A DNA stretch of 64,000 bases, from positions 62,001-126,000 of the forward strand of contig NZ_JAESWC010000007.1 in the NCBI RefSeq assembly GCF_016765585.1. Reading direction: 5' to 3'. The stretch comes from Clostridium rhizosphaerae. GTDB lineage: Bacteria; Bacillota; Clostridia; Clostridiales; Clostridiaceae. Both the position numbers and the translations under genes were made by a program. Every line of letters starts with the position of its first letter. The stretch's first letter is position 1. This document shows, piece after piece, positions 54,664 to 62,161 of the stretch. The notes under the pieces were generated by a model that saw only the letters and a program-made list of their open reading frames with translations, was not told where the DNA came from and ran no database searches.

Positions 54664-55293
54664 ATGGATATATCAGAATATATAAGTGAAAAAGCTGCAG
54701 TATTTGTGCAAACTTCTTTAGACAAATCAAATAGTGAAATAGAACAAATAAAATATGGTATACAATCTATTTTAACGAATACCTTTAAGCTCATTATTTT
54801 ATTTATTACAGCTTATTTTTTAGGAATAGCAAAGCATACCTTAATTGCCTTAATAAGCTTTGGAATATTAAGAAGTTTTGCTTCCGGAATACATGCAACT
54901 TCAAGTTTAAAATGTATAATAGCAAATTATATTATATTTTTAGGAAATGTTTATTTAAGCATTTATTTTACAATAAACAAGCTTAATATTACTGTTTTAT
55001 TCTTAATAAGCTTAGTATTAATTGCTTTATATGCTCCTGCAGATACTGCCGCAAGGCCATTGACAAGCAAAAAGACTAGAAGAAAATTAAAAACATTATC
55101 TATTGTAACTACTATATCCTTATATATTTTAGCAATTACTCTAAAAAATAATACTTATGTTAATATAGTAACTTTTTCTGCCTGCATTGAGGCCATTCTT
55201 ATTACCCCATTAGCTTATAAAATATTTAATCTTCCCTATAGAAATTATAAGAAATATGAAATTATAACTTCTACTTCAAACCAATCCATGTAG
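54664..55293 (+). CDS. agrB: AgrB-type peptide-processing membrane protease
   Basis: 209 residues with about six TM segments. From the ATG eight bases after AAAGGA, the catalytic pair falls at His77 and Cys84 (SGIHATSSLKC), the same numbers as in Staphylococcus aureus AgrB, which supports this start. AgrB cleaves the AgrD tail and forms the thiolactone ring. The gene is divergent from agrA and is not followed by agrD. Its 3' end overlaps the convergent CPBP protease gene by 23 bp. TTGACT upstream may be part of a constitutive promoter. Confidence 0.9.
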   Translation: MDISEYISEKAAVFVQTSLDKSNSEIEQIKYGIQSILTNTFKLIILFITAYFLGIAKHTLIALISFGILRSFASGIHATSSLKCIIANYIIFLGNVYLSIYFTINKLNITVLFLISLVLIALYAPADTAARPLTSKKTRRKLKTLSIVTTISLYILAITLKNNTYVNIVTFSACIEAILITPLAYKIFNLPYRNYKKYEIITSTSNQSM

Positions 55294-55813
55294 TCATATT
55301 AAAAATAGAGTGGCACATTATGGGTATCCATAGTGTGTCATATTCTTTAAATAGAAATCCAAATACTAAGCTTGCTATTGAAACTGTAACAATTGAACTT
55401 ACCATATCTGTGCCTGAGATAATCCAGTTTGGAAAGTGTAAAAGTACAAATATTATAGTTGTAATTATATTAGCATTCCAAAAATTCATTTTCTTTTGAA
55501 GCTTTTGAAGAATAAAGCCTCTAAACGGTATTTCTTCAAAAAATCCTACCAGTAGTACTGCTGACCACATCATTCCTATATTCATATTAATTGCTTTTCT
55601 TTGTATAGCTATATTTTTTATTATTAATATAAGTAAATAAGCCGCACTAAAAACAGCACCTTTAAAAATATTTTTTGACATATTATTTTTAAGTCTTAAA
55701 AACATAAAAGGGTCTGTCTTTTCTTTAAATTTTAGATAGAGAAAAATAGGCACTAAAAATACTGCTAAATATATAGCAAAACCAATCAATAATAATCTCG
55801 CATCATTTCTCAC
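55271..55813 (-). CDS. CPBP-family intramembrane metalloprotease
   Basis: 180 residues with about five to six TM helices. All three CPBP (ABI/CAAX protease-like) motifs are present: Glu93-Glu94 with Arg98 (GFFEEIPFRGF), His126 (FVLLHFPNW) and His168 with Asn172 (CHSIFNM). Start: GTG seven bases after GGGGGG. Placement with agrB recalls MroQ, a CPBP protease that matures AgrD in S. aureus; a matching role here is inference from position. Bacteriocin immunity is the other common role. Confidence 0.85.
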   Translation of the reverse strand: MRNDARLLLIGFAIYLAVFLVPIFLYLKFKEKTDPFMFLRLKNNMSKNIFKGAVFSAAYLLILIIKNIAIQRKAINMNIGMMWSAVLLVGFFEEIPFRGFILQKLQKKMNFWNANIITTIIFVLLHFPNWIISGTDMVSSIVTVSIASLVFGFLFKEYDTLWIPIMCHSIFNMTTWIGLK

Positions 55814-55990
55814 ATATATTCCCCCCTTTTACTTCCCATTTTCCATTATAACCATCTTTCTACAATAATTTAATGGGTTAATACCCAAAATTTATATGAA
55901 ATTTTTAATTCATATTTTTTTAGAAATGCAAGATAAATTACGTTTTCATAAGATAATATATGATTAATGTAGAATTTTAAGTTTAATTGT

Positions 55991-56022
55991 CGCTTATAGA
56001 CTTTGACTATAAGTGCTTTTTC
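55991..56022 (+). terminator. terminator-like hairpin before the cationic amino-acid permease
   Basis: GCTTATAG pairs with CTATAAGT around a 7-nt loop and is followed by GCTTTTTCT. It lies about 70 bp before the start codon, so it may attenuate the permease transcript. The rest of the 278-bp gap shows no feature I recognise. Confidence 0.5.
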
Positions 56023-56091
56023 TCATAATATTGTTTATGGCAATTAAAGATTAATAAGTACAAGCATGAAATTCGGAGGGAGATACATATC

Positions 56092-57507
56092 ATGTCATCT
56101 ATTTTTAGAAAGAAAGATGTTAATTCAATTTTAGAGAGCAACAAAAACAGCTCAATTCAAAAACACCTGGGTGCCTTTGATGTAACTCTTATGAGTATAG
56201 GTGCAACTATCGGAACAGGTGTAATGGTTTTAACAGGTCTCGTTGCATCTCGTGATGCTGGTCCTGCTGTTGTTTTATCCTTTATAGCTTCAGCTATTGT
56301 TTGTATTCTTGTAGCACTTTGTTATGCAGAGTTTGCTTCATCAATACCTACCTCAGGCAGTGCTTATGCATACATTTATACTTCCTTGGGTGAAATAGTT
56401 GCTCATTTAGTTGGCTGGTCTCTTATTGTTGGTTATACTTTAAGCACTTCAACTGTAGCTGGTGGATGGGCCGCTTACTTTAACGGACTTCTAAAAGAAG
56501 TAGGAATTCACTTACCTGAAAAACTTACAAGTATACCAAGCCAGGGAGGAATTGTAAATCTTCCTGCAGTATTAGTTGTTTTAATGGTTACTTTCCTTTT
56601 ATCAAGAGGTACTAAGGAAAGCAAAAAAGTAAACAATTTAATGGTTATTGTTAAATTAGCAATCATAGTTTTATTTGTAGCTGTTGGAGTATTTTATATA
56701 AAACCATCAAACTGGAATCCTTTCATGCCTTTCGGTATAAAAGGAGTATTCGCTGGAGCAGCTTCTGTATTCTTTGCCTTTACAGGTTTTGATGCTGTAT
56801 CAACTTCAGCAGAGGAAGTAAAAAATCCTCAAAAGAATTTACCAATAGGTATTGTATTTTCACTTGTTGCTTGTACTTTAATATATATAGTAGTTTGTTT
56901 AGTTCTTACTGGCGTTGCAAGTTACACTAAGCTTAATGTTGCAGATGCTATGTCTTATGCACTTGCTAGTGTTGGACAAGGCTGGGCTGCTTCAGCAATA
57001 TCAGTTGGTGCAGTTATAGGTATTATTGCAGTTATGCTTTCTTATACTTATGGAGCTTCACGTATATTATTTTCAGTAAGCCGTGACGGACTTCTTCCAA
57101 AGACCTTTTCTAAGGTAAATAAAAAGACTGGTGTTCCTGTACTTTCAACCTGGGTAGTAGGAATTGGCGCTGCTCTTATGACCGGAATGGTTGATTTAAA
57201 GCAATTAGCTGACCTTGCAAACATAATTCTTATCGGAACCTTTATGCTTGTTGCATTATCAGTAATTGTGTTTAGAAAGAAACATCCTAACATTAAAAGA
57301 GGCTTCGTGGTACCTTTAGTACCAGCACTTCCATTGTTTGCAGTTGCCTGCTGCATATTCTTAATGACTAATTTATCAAAGGCAACTTGGATCTACTTTG
57401 GTATTTGGATAGCACTTGGAGTTGTTGTATACTTTACTTATTCACACAAGCACAGCTCGCTTCAAGTTAAAGTTAAACAAAAGACTCAAGAAAGAAAGAT
57501 TGCTTAA
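56092..57507 (+). CDS. APC-family cationic amino acid permease (YfnA/CAT-like)
   Basis: 471 residues with 12 predicted TM helices. LGAFDVTLMSIGATIGTGVMVLTG at the first helix, FAFTGFDAVSTSAEEVKNPQKNLPIGI and ASRILFSVSRDGLLPKTFSKV are typical of the cationic amino acid transporter subgroup with YfnA/YhdG. It imports an amino acid by proton symport or exchange; the substrate is uncertain. GGAGGGAG precedes the ATG, and the gene is monocistronic. Confidence 0.88.
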   Translation: MSSIFRKKDVNSILESNKNSSIQKHLGAFDVTLMSIGATIGTGVMVLTGLVASRDAGPAVVLSFIASAIVCILVALCYAEFASSIPTSGSAYAYIYTSLGEIVAHLVGWSLIVGYTLSTSTVAGGWAAYFNGLLKEVGIHLPEKLTSIPSQGGIVNLPAVLVVLMVTFLLSRGTKESKKVNNLMVIVKLAIIVLFVAVGVFYIKPSNWNPFMPFGIKGVFAGAASVFFAFTGFDAVSTSAEEVKNPQKNLPIGIVFSLVACTLIYIVVCLVLTGVASYTKLNVADAMSYALASVGQGWAASAISVGAVIGIIAVMLSYTYGASRILFSVSRDGLLPKTFSKVNKKTGVPVLSTWVVGIGAALMTGMVDLKQLADLANIILIGTFMLVALSVIVFRKKHPNIKRGFVVPLVPALPLFAVACCIFLMTNLSKATWIYFGIWIALGVVVYFTYSHKHSSLQVKVKQKTQERKIA

Positions 57508-57513
57508 AAAAAC

Positions 57514-57559
57514 AAGCTTAGTCTATTTATGCAAAATTGCATTTAGACTAAGCTTTTCT
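57514..57559. terminator. bidirectional terminator
   Basis: A perfect 12-bp stem AAGCTTAGTCTA / TAGACTAAGCTT with an 18-nt loop, between the permease and the convergent HesB-like selenoprotein gene. Confidence 0.8.
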
Positions 57560-57846
57560 TATTTTCTTCCGCTGAAAGCTTTAACATAAAAGCCATCATT
57601 TATATAATATTTACTGTGAAGAATTTCTGTATTTTTAAAATCCAATTCTTCTTTTTTATCCACAACAAAGGTTATTTCATCCACAATCTTAACTAAATCA
57701 TTCTCCTTTTGCTCATCCAGAGCAAGACCAAGAGCCGGCTTTCCTCAGCCTCTTCCCAGAACTTTAAGTCTAATAACCTTATTTTCTTTTGTTTTTAAGT
57801 ATTCTTTAAGCGCTTCTGCTGTTTCAGCATTAAATCTAATGTTCAT
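57559..57846 (-). CDS. HesB-like selenoprotein (in-frame TGA as Sec34)
   Basis: 96 codons including the stop, with one in-frame TGA at codon 34. The protein reads KVIRLKVLGRG-U-GKPALGLALDEQKENDLV, and the TGA falls where HesB-like proteins have their conserved Cys (GSGCSGP in the 46157 paralogue). The frame continues as good coding sequence to ADDGFYVKA-like family text (INDGFYVKAFSGRK). A HesB-related selenoprotein family with Sec at this position is known (TIGR01911). GGUC lies 15 nt after the TGA, where a bacterial SECIS loop would be, but I have not folded it. It follows pepA by 21 bp. A pseudogene is the alternative. Confidence 0.75.
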
Positions 57847-57867
57847 GTAATCACTCTCTATTATGAA

Positions 57868-59343
57868 TTATTTTCTGCTGGCTCTCTTTGCAAGATAGTA
57901 AAGAGTTCTGACTCCTGCTCCTGTGCCACCCTTTGAGTAGTAGTCTCTTTCAGCATCTGTCCAGGCTGTTCCTGCAATATCTAAATGAAGCCAAGGTCTT
58001 TCAAGAACAAATTCTCCAATAAACAATCCTGCTGTTATAGTTCCTGCAAATCTTCCGCCTAGGTTTTTCAAATCAGCAATGTCTGATTTAAGCATCTTCT
58101 TATATTCATCAAAGGCAGGAAGTTGCCACACCTTTTCTCCAGCCTTTCTTGAAGCTGTCTCAAGTTCATTGTAGAATTCATCATTATTAGTTACAACTGC
58201 TGTAGTAGTAGTTCCTAGAGCAACTAGTGCAGCTCCGGTTAAAGTAGCTACATCTATAACTTTTGAAGCCTTTTCCTTTTCAACTATATAGAATACCGCA
58301 TCAGCAAGAGTCAATCTTCCTTCTGCATCTGTATTTAATACTTCAATAGTTTTTCCTGACATTGAGCCAATAATATCTCCAGGCTTATATGCTCCTCCAG
58401 AGATCATATTTTCACAGGCTGCAACAACAGCAACCACATTTATTTTAAGCTTTCTTTGTGCTATAGCACTCATAGCTCCAATGACTGCAGCAGCACCGCC
58501 CATATCTGACTTCATTGTAACCATGCCATCTGTAGGCTTTATAGAATATCCGCCGGAATCATAAGTTAATCCCTTTCCTACAAGACCTAATATTTCAGAC
58601 TTATTTTCTATATCTCCAAAGTATCTCATAATTATAACTCTTGGAGCCTTATCAGAACCTTGAGCAACTGATAGGAAAGCATCCATTTCTAAATCTTCAA
58701 TTTGAAGCTCATCTAAGACTTCAACCTCAAAGCCATATTTCTTTCCGTGTTCTAAAACCTCTTCCGCAAGAGTTTCCGGATATATAACATTAGCAGGCTC
58801 ATTAACTAAATCCCTTGCAAGAAGTGCCGCTTCAGCTACAGCTTCCCCTTCTTTTATGTAGTCCTCTGTCTCTTTATATTTTTCTTCAATAACATTTCCA
58901 AAACCTATATTTAGCTCTGCTTGCTCTTTTCTATCTGTTTTATACCAGTCAAATTTATAGTCTCCATACTTCAAGCCTTCTACCATAGCCTTAACTGTGG
59001 CACCATAACACAAGCTTTCAGTATTAATAAAGTCAACATATACTTTTTCCGCCTTAAGCTCTCTTGCCTTTTTAACTGCCTTAGCTAAAGCAATTCTTAT
59101 CTTTTCTCCATTTATCTCTTCTTCTTTTCCAAGCCCTACAAATATAATGTCCTGAGGTAAAACTTCTCCAAATTTTACTGTAGTAAAAACTTCTCCTTGC
59201 TCACATTTAAATTGTTCCCTGCTTCTAATATATTGATAAATATCCGAAACATATCCCAAACTAACTTCTTCACTTTCAGCAAATACCGGAACTATAACTG
59301 CCTGAGCTTCTAAAATACTAATATTATTTATTGCTATATTCAT
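57868..59343 (-). CDS. pepA: leucyl aminopeptidase (M17)
   Basis: 491 residues. The N-terminal macro-like domain is followed by the M17 catalytic domain: [16 protein letters not shown] and [11 protein letters not shown] carry metal ligands, and [15 protein letters not shown] is the family signature with catalytic Lys/Arg context. It forms a cytosolic hexamer that releases N-terminal residues from peptides using two divalent metals. The HesB-like selenoprotein gene lies 21 bp downstream. GAGGATGGTG precedes the ATG. Confidence 0.93.
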   Translation of the reverse strand: MNIAINNISILEAQAVIVPVFAESEEVSLGYVSDIYQYIRSREQFKCEQGEVFTTVKFGEVLPQDIIFVGLGKEEEINGEKIRIALAKAVKKARELKAEKVYVDFINTESLCYGATVKAMVEGLKYGDYKFDWYKTDRKEQAELNIGFGNVIEEKYKETEDYIKEGEAVAEAALLARDLVNEPANVIYPETLAEEVLEHGKKYGFEVEVLDELQIEDLEMDAFLSVAQGSDKAPRVIIMRYFGDIENKSEILGLVGKGLTYDSGGYSIKPTDGMVTMKSDMGGAAAVIGAMSAIAQRKLKINVVAVVAACENMISGGAYKPGDIIGSMSGKTIEVLNTDAEGRLTLADAVFYIVEKEKASKVIDVATLTGAALVALGTTTTAVVTNNDEFYNELETASRKAGEKVWQLPAFDEYKKMLKSDIADLKNLGGRFAGTITAGLFIGEFVLERPWLHLDIAGTAWTDAERDYYSKGGTGAGVRTLYYLAKRASRK

Positions 59344-59451
59344 TTTTTCACCATCCTCAATTAAGTTTTCTATAACAATTATGTATTAATAGTTATTATA
59401 ACACTGTAGAAATTGCATCTCAACCTATTATTTTTTAACCATTCTCATATT

Positions 59452-59665
59452 TTACTGACATATATCCTTCGTAAGCTTTTCAATTTTTTCTCTTCTAGCA
59501 TTAGTTTCATCTGCATCAATAGTTATTATATTACCATCAACTATAAGAACATCTCCTTCTTTTGCTTCTACAGGAATATTTTTTCGCTCTAAATCAATCA
59601 TTTTCTCTATTATCTTTTTCACATATTGCAAGGGCGCCTTCGAACCTGTCTATGATGGCCTTCAT
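59452..59665 (-). pseudogene. DUF3006 gene with +1 frameshift
   Basis: From an ATG after AAAGGAGG the frame reads MKAIIDRFEGALAICEKDNRE and then hits TGA. Skipping one A in the AAAA run near 59600 restores MIDLERKNIPVEAKEGDVLIV ... ETNARREKIEKLTKDICQ, a normal DUF3006 protein of about 70 residues. The length (214 nt) is one more than a multiple of three. DUF3006 proteins often sit with MBL-fold ComEC-like genes, but none is here. A sequencing error in the A-run is possible. Confidence 0.7.
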
Positions 59666-59696
59666 ATATATATTCCTCCTTTTAGTCGGAAGCACT

Positions 59697-59761
59697 GAGC
59701 AATTTAAGATTACTCGCTTCCGCTCGAAAATTGCTCGTTAAAGCCCATTTAGGACTTTAGT
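59697..59761 (-). repeat. two-hairpin RNA-like repeat, copy D
   Basis: Hairpin 1 is ACTAAAGTCC / GGGCTTTAAC (loop TAAAT). Hairpin 2 is based on GAGCAATTT / AAATTGCTC, with the tip CGA-GC-GGAA-GC-GAG. The second-stem sequence is unlike the other copies yet still pairs. It is followed by AGTGCTTCCGACTAAAAGGAGG, the ribosome binding region of the DUF3006 gene. Confidence 0.75.
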
Positions 59762-59764
59762 TCG

Positions 59765-59830
59765 GGGCAACCTGAACTCACTCATTGCCATTCACTAGGT
59801 TGCCCGTTAAAGATCATTTAGACCTTTAGT
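59765..59830 (-). repeat. two-hairpin RNA-like repeat, copy C
   Basis: Hairpin 1 is an 8-bp imperfect stem with loop TAAAT. Hairpin 2 is GGGCAACCT / AGGTTGCCC with tip TGA-AT-GGCA-AT-GAG. It is the middle unit of the tandem array and 88-95% like copy B by eye. Confidence 0.72.
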
Positions 59831-59833
59831 TCG

Positions 59834-59899
59834 GGGCAACCTAAACTCGCTCATTGCCATTCGCTAGGTTGCCCGTTAAAGGTCATTTAGACCTTTAAC
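59834..59899 (-). repeat. two-hairpin RNA-like repeat, copy B
   Basis: Hairpin 1 is GTTAAAGGTC / GACCTTTAAC (10 bp, loop TAAAT). Hairpin 2 is GGGCAACCT / AGGTTGCCC with tip CGA-AT-GGCA-AT-GAG. AAGGAGG precedes it. It is the first unit of the tandem array on the minus strand. Confidence 0.75.
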
Positions 59900-59977
59900 C
59901 TCCTTAATATGCGCTTGTGCTATTATATGCTAGATACTATATATAATATTATTGAACATAAAACGGAAAATAAAAAT
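59900..59977 (-). other. AT-rich region before the tandem repeat array
   Basis: Between the permease terminator and the array. CATATAATAGC on the minus strand contains a TATAAT that could be a -10 element for an array/DUF3006 transcript, but no convincing -35 is seen. Confidence 0.3.
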
Positions 59978-60029
59978 CAGTTTAAATTAAAGTAGGATGT
60001 GCTCTAACACCCTATTTTAATTTAAACTG
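59970..60029 (-). terminator. terminator of the nucleoside transporter operon
   Basis: A long AT-rich stem (CAGTTTAAATTAAAGTAGG with CCTATTTTAATTTAAACTG) and short loop. A T-rich tail follows on the minus strand. It ends the Nup-type operon 44 bp after the last permease. Confidence 0.8.
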
Positions 60030-60072
60030 TTCAATAAGTTTGCCTGATATTACTACTAACATCAACAGCACT

Positions 60073-60999
60073 TTATCTTTCTTCCCTAAAGTAAGGAAGC
60101 CCCAAGGACTCTGGAGGAGAATTCTTCTTGGACTTTTTAACAGAAATAAATATAAGAATAATTATAGTTACCAAATAAGGAAGCATGCCTAAAAAATAAG
60201 GGGATACAAAGCTAGTTTTTATTCTAAAGCCTATTATATCCAATCCTCCAAAGAGATAAGCACCTAATACTGCTTTATAAGGATTCCAAGCTGCAAAAAT
60301 AACTAGCGCTACAGCAATCCAGCCTCTTCCTGCAGTTATGTTTTCCTGCCAGGTTGGAACATGTACTAGAGACAAATAGGCTCCACCAAGACCTGCCAAA
60401 GCTCCACCTAGAAGAATATTTATATATTTATATAGGCTCACATTTATGCTTACAGCATCTGCGGCTGCAGGATTTTCTCCTACTGCTTTAAGGTTTAGTC
60501 CCATATTAGTTTTATATAGATATATACCTACTGCTGCTGTTATTATATATGATAGATAAACAAATACATCCTGATTGAAGATTATATGTCCTATAAAAGG
60601 TATATCACCAAGCATTGGAACTTTTATAGGAGAAAAAAATACTTTTATACTTTCAGATAGTGATTGACCCACTACCTTTTGACCTAAAAGGCTTGATATT
60701 CCTGTACCAAAAATAGTCAGAGTCAGCCCTGTTACAACTTGATTAGATCTTAAGGATACGGTTAAAACAGCATATACAAGTCCTCCCAAGGCTCCTGCAA
60801 GCATAGCTGCTGCTAAAGCTAAGGCTGGATTTCTTGTACTATAGCCAGTAACAAACCCCATTACAGCTCCCAAGAGCATCATACCTTCAACCCCTAAGTT
60901 AAGGTTGCCTGCCTTTTCGCAGAGTATCTCCCCTAGGGTTGCCAATAAAAGAGGTGTTCCTGCTACTACCGCTGCGTGAAGAAATAATTCTAAATTCAT
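60073..60999 (-). CDS. nucleoside ABC transporter permease (NupQ/YufQ type)
   Basis: 308 residues with about eight to nine TM helices, BPD_transp_2 family. LATLGEILCEKAGNLNLGVEGMMLLGAV and NPAAADAVSINVSLYKYINILLGGALAGLGGAYLSL are conserved segments of this fold. It pairs with the permease encoded upstream, the ATPase and the BMP lipoprotein to import nucleosides. AGGAGGAACAATA precedes the ATG. The gap before it holds two-hairpin repeat copy E. Confidence 0.9.
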   Translation of the reverse strand: MNLELFLHAAVVAGTPLLLATLGEILCEKAGNLNLGVEGMMLLGAVMGFVTGYSTRNPALALAAAMLAGALGGLVYAVLTVSLRSNQVVTGLTLTIFGTGISSLLGQKVVGQSLSESIKVFFSPIKVPMLGDIPFIGHIIFNQDVFVYLSYIITAAVGIYLYKTNMGLNLKAVGENPAAADAVSINVSLYKYINILLGGALAGLGGAYLSLVHVPTWQENITAGRGWIAVALVIFAAWNPYKAVLGAYLFGGLDIIGFRIKTSFVSPYFLGMLPYLVTIIILIFISVKKSKKNSPPESLGLPYFREER

Positions 61000-61034
61000 T
61001 ATTGTTCCTCCTCATTTCGTTCGTTGGAAACACA

Positions 61035-61100
61035 GGACAACCTGAACTCGCTCATTACCATTCGCTAGGTTGCCCGTTAAAGCCCATTTAGGGCTTTAAC
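61035..61100 (-). repeat. two-hairpin RNA-like repeat, copy E
   Basis: Hairpin 1 is GTTAAAGCCC / GGGCTTTAAC, perfect, with loop TAAAT. Hairpin 2 is GGGCAACCT / AGGTTGTCC with tip CGA-AT-GGTA-AT-GAG. It overlaps the 3' end of the NupP-type gene, whose TAA stop lies in the first loop, and precedes the next permease by about 35 nt. Confidence 0.75.
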
Positions 61101-62143
61101 CTCCTTATAGAAACTTTATATCTTATAAACAATTCGCTTCCAAGTACAAAGAATAATAGTAACGCCTGAATTACTGACGCTGCTGCATTAGGAATTCCAA
61201 ATGCTGTCTGTATATAGGAACCGCCTTCAACAAGCCCAGCAAAAAGTACAGAAACCACCAAAATAATTATGGAATTTAAATTTGACAGCCAGGCTACTAT
61301 TATAGCTGTATACCCTACCCCACCTGTTACCTCTACAGATAAGGTCTGGGACACCGCTGAAGCTTGAATAAAGCCAGTAAGTCCACATAAGGCTCCACTT
61401 ATACACACAGCAGCCAAAATAGTTTTATTTATATTTATCCCTGCATATCTGGCAGTATTTTTACTCTCGCCAAGCACTGCAATCTCATAACCTAACTTGC
61501 TCTTTTTCATAATAATATAAAAAATAATTACAACAATAAGTGCTATAATCCAGCCTGCATGTATATTAAAAACTTTTGGCAATATAGCATTTTCAGAAAA
61601 GTTAGCTATCTTTGGAAAATTCATTGCTTTCTTGTCTCTCCAAAAATCATACTGCAAAAAAGTGATAAATTTAAGAGCAATATAGTTCAACATAAGAGTT
61701 ATTATGGTCTCATTTGTATTAAAGTACACCTTAATTACCCCAGCTACAGCTCCCCATAGCGCCCCAAAGAACATTGCTGATATTGCCATAAGTATTAGCA
61801 AAATAGGTTTTGGAAGAGCTGAAAGGTTTAATGCTACTAAGGCAGCTCCAAAGGCTCCCATAAATATCTGTCCATCACCACCTATATTCCAAAACTGCAT
61901 TTTAAAAGCTACTGATATACCTATTGCTGTAATAACTAAAGGTATGGCTCTTATTATGGTTTGTCTTACTCTATATGGCGATCCAAAGGACCCCTTTAAC
62001 ATTCCTGGAAATACCTTCATAGGATCGAAGCTCATTAAGGCCAGGAATATACCTGCAACAACCAGTGCAAGAATTACAGCTATAACTCTCACCTTAATGC
62101 TGTTCATTTTGCTTATTTCTTCTCTTTTTATAAGTCTTATCAA
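61088..62143 (-). CDS. nucleoside ABC transporter permease (NupP/YufP type)
   Basis: 351 residues, BPD_transp_2 family, with about nine to ten TM helices. GSFGSPYRVRQTIIRAIPLVITAIG and NIGGDGQIFMGAFGAALVAL are conserved. The other half of the importer is the permease at 60073. The TTG start lies after AAGGAGGTTAAAG, a 13-mer also found at the front of repeat copies B and E. The last codons RRLKP and the stop are inside hairpin 1 of copy E, so coding and RNA element overlap. Confidence 0.9.
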   Translation of the reverse strand: MIRLIKREEISKMNSIKVRVIAVILALVVAGIFLALMSFDPMKVFPGMLKGSFGSPYRVRQTIIRAIPLVITAIGISVAFKMQFWNIGGDGQIFMGAFGAALVALNLSALPKPILLILMAISAMFFGALWGAVAGVIKVYFNTNETIITLMLNYIALKFITFLQYDFWRDKKAMNFPKIANFSENAILPKVFNIHAGWIIALIVVIIFYIIMKKSKLGYEIAVLGESKNTARYAGININKTILAAVCISGALCGLTGFIQASAVSQTLSVEVTGGVGYTAIIVAWLSNLNSIIILVVSVLFAGLVEGGSYIQTAFGIPNAAASVIQALLLFFVLGSELFIRYKVSIRRLKP

Positions 62144-62161
62144 AACCTTTAACCTCCTTAA

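Noticed and set aside
55814-56091. Riboswitch before the cationic amino-acid permease
   Set aside because: Only one terminator-like hairpin is seen; no lysine-type or other aptamer can be recognised by eye.
57559-57846. HesB-like gene as a simple pseudogene
   Set aside because: The only defect is TGA exactly at the Cys position of a family known to use selenocysteine; the rest of the frame is intact.
59697-59899. Tandem repeats as a CRISPR array
   Set aside because: The units are ~66 bp, nearly adjacent, differ in sequence and are built of hairpins. There are no unique spacers and no cas genes.
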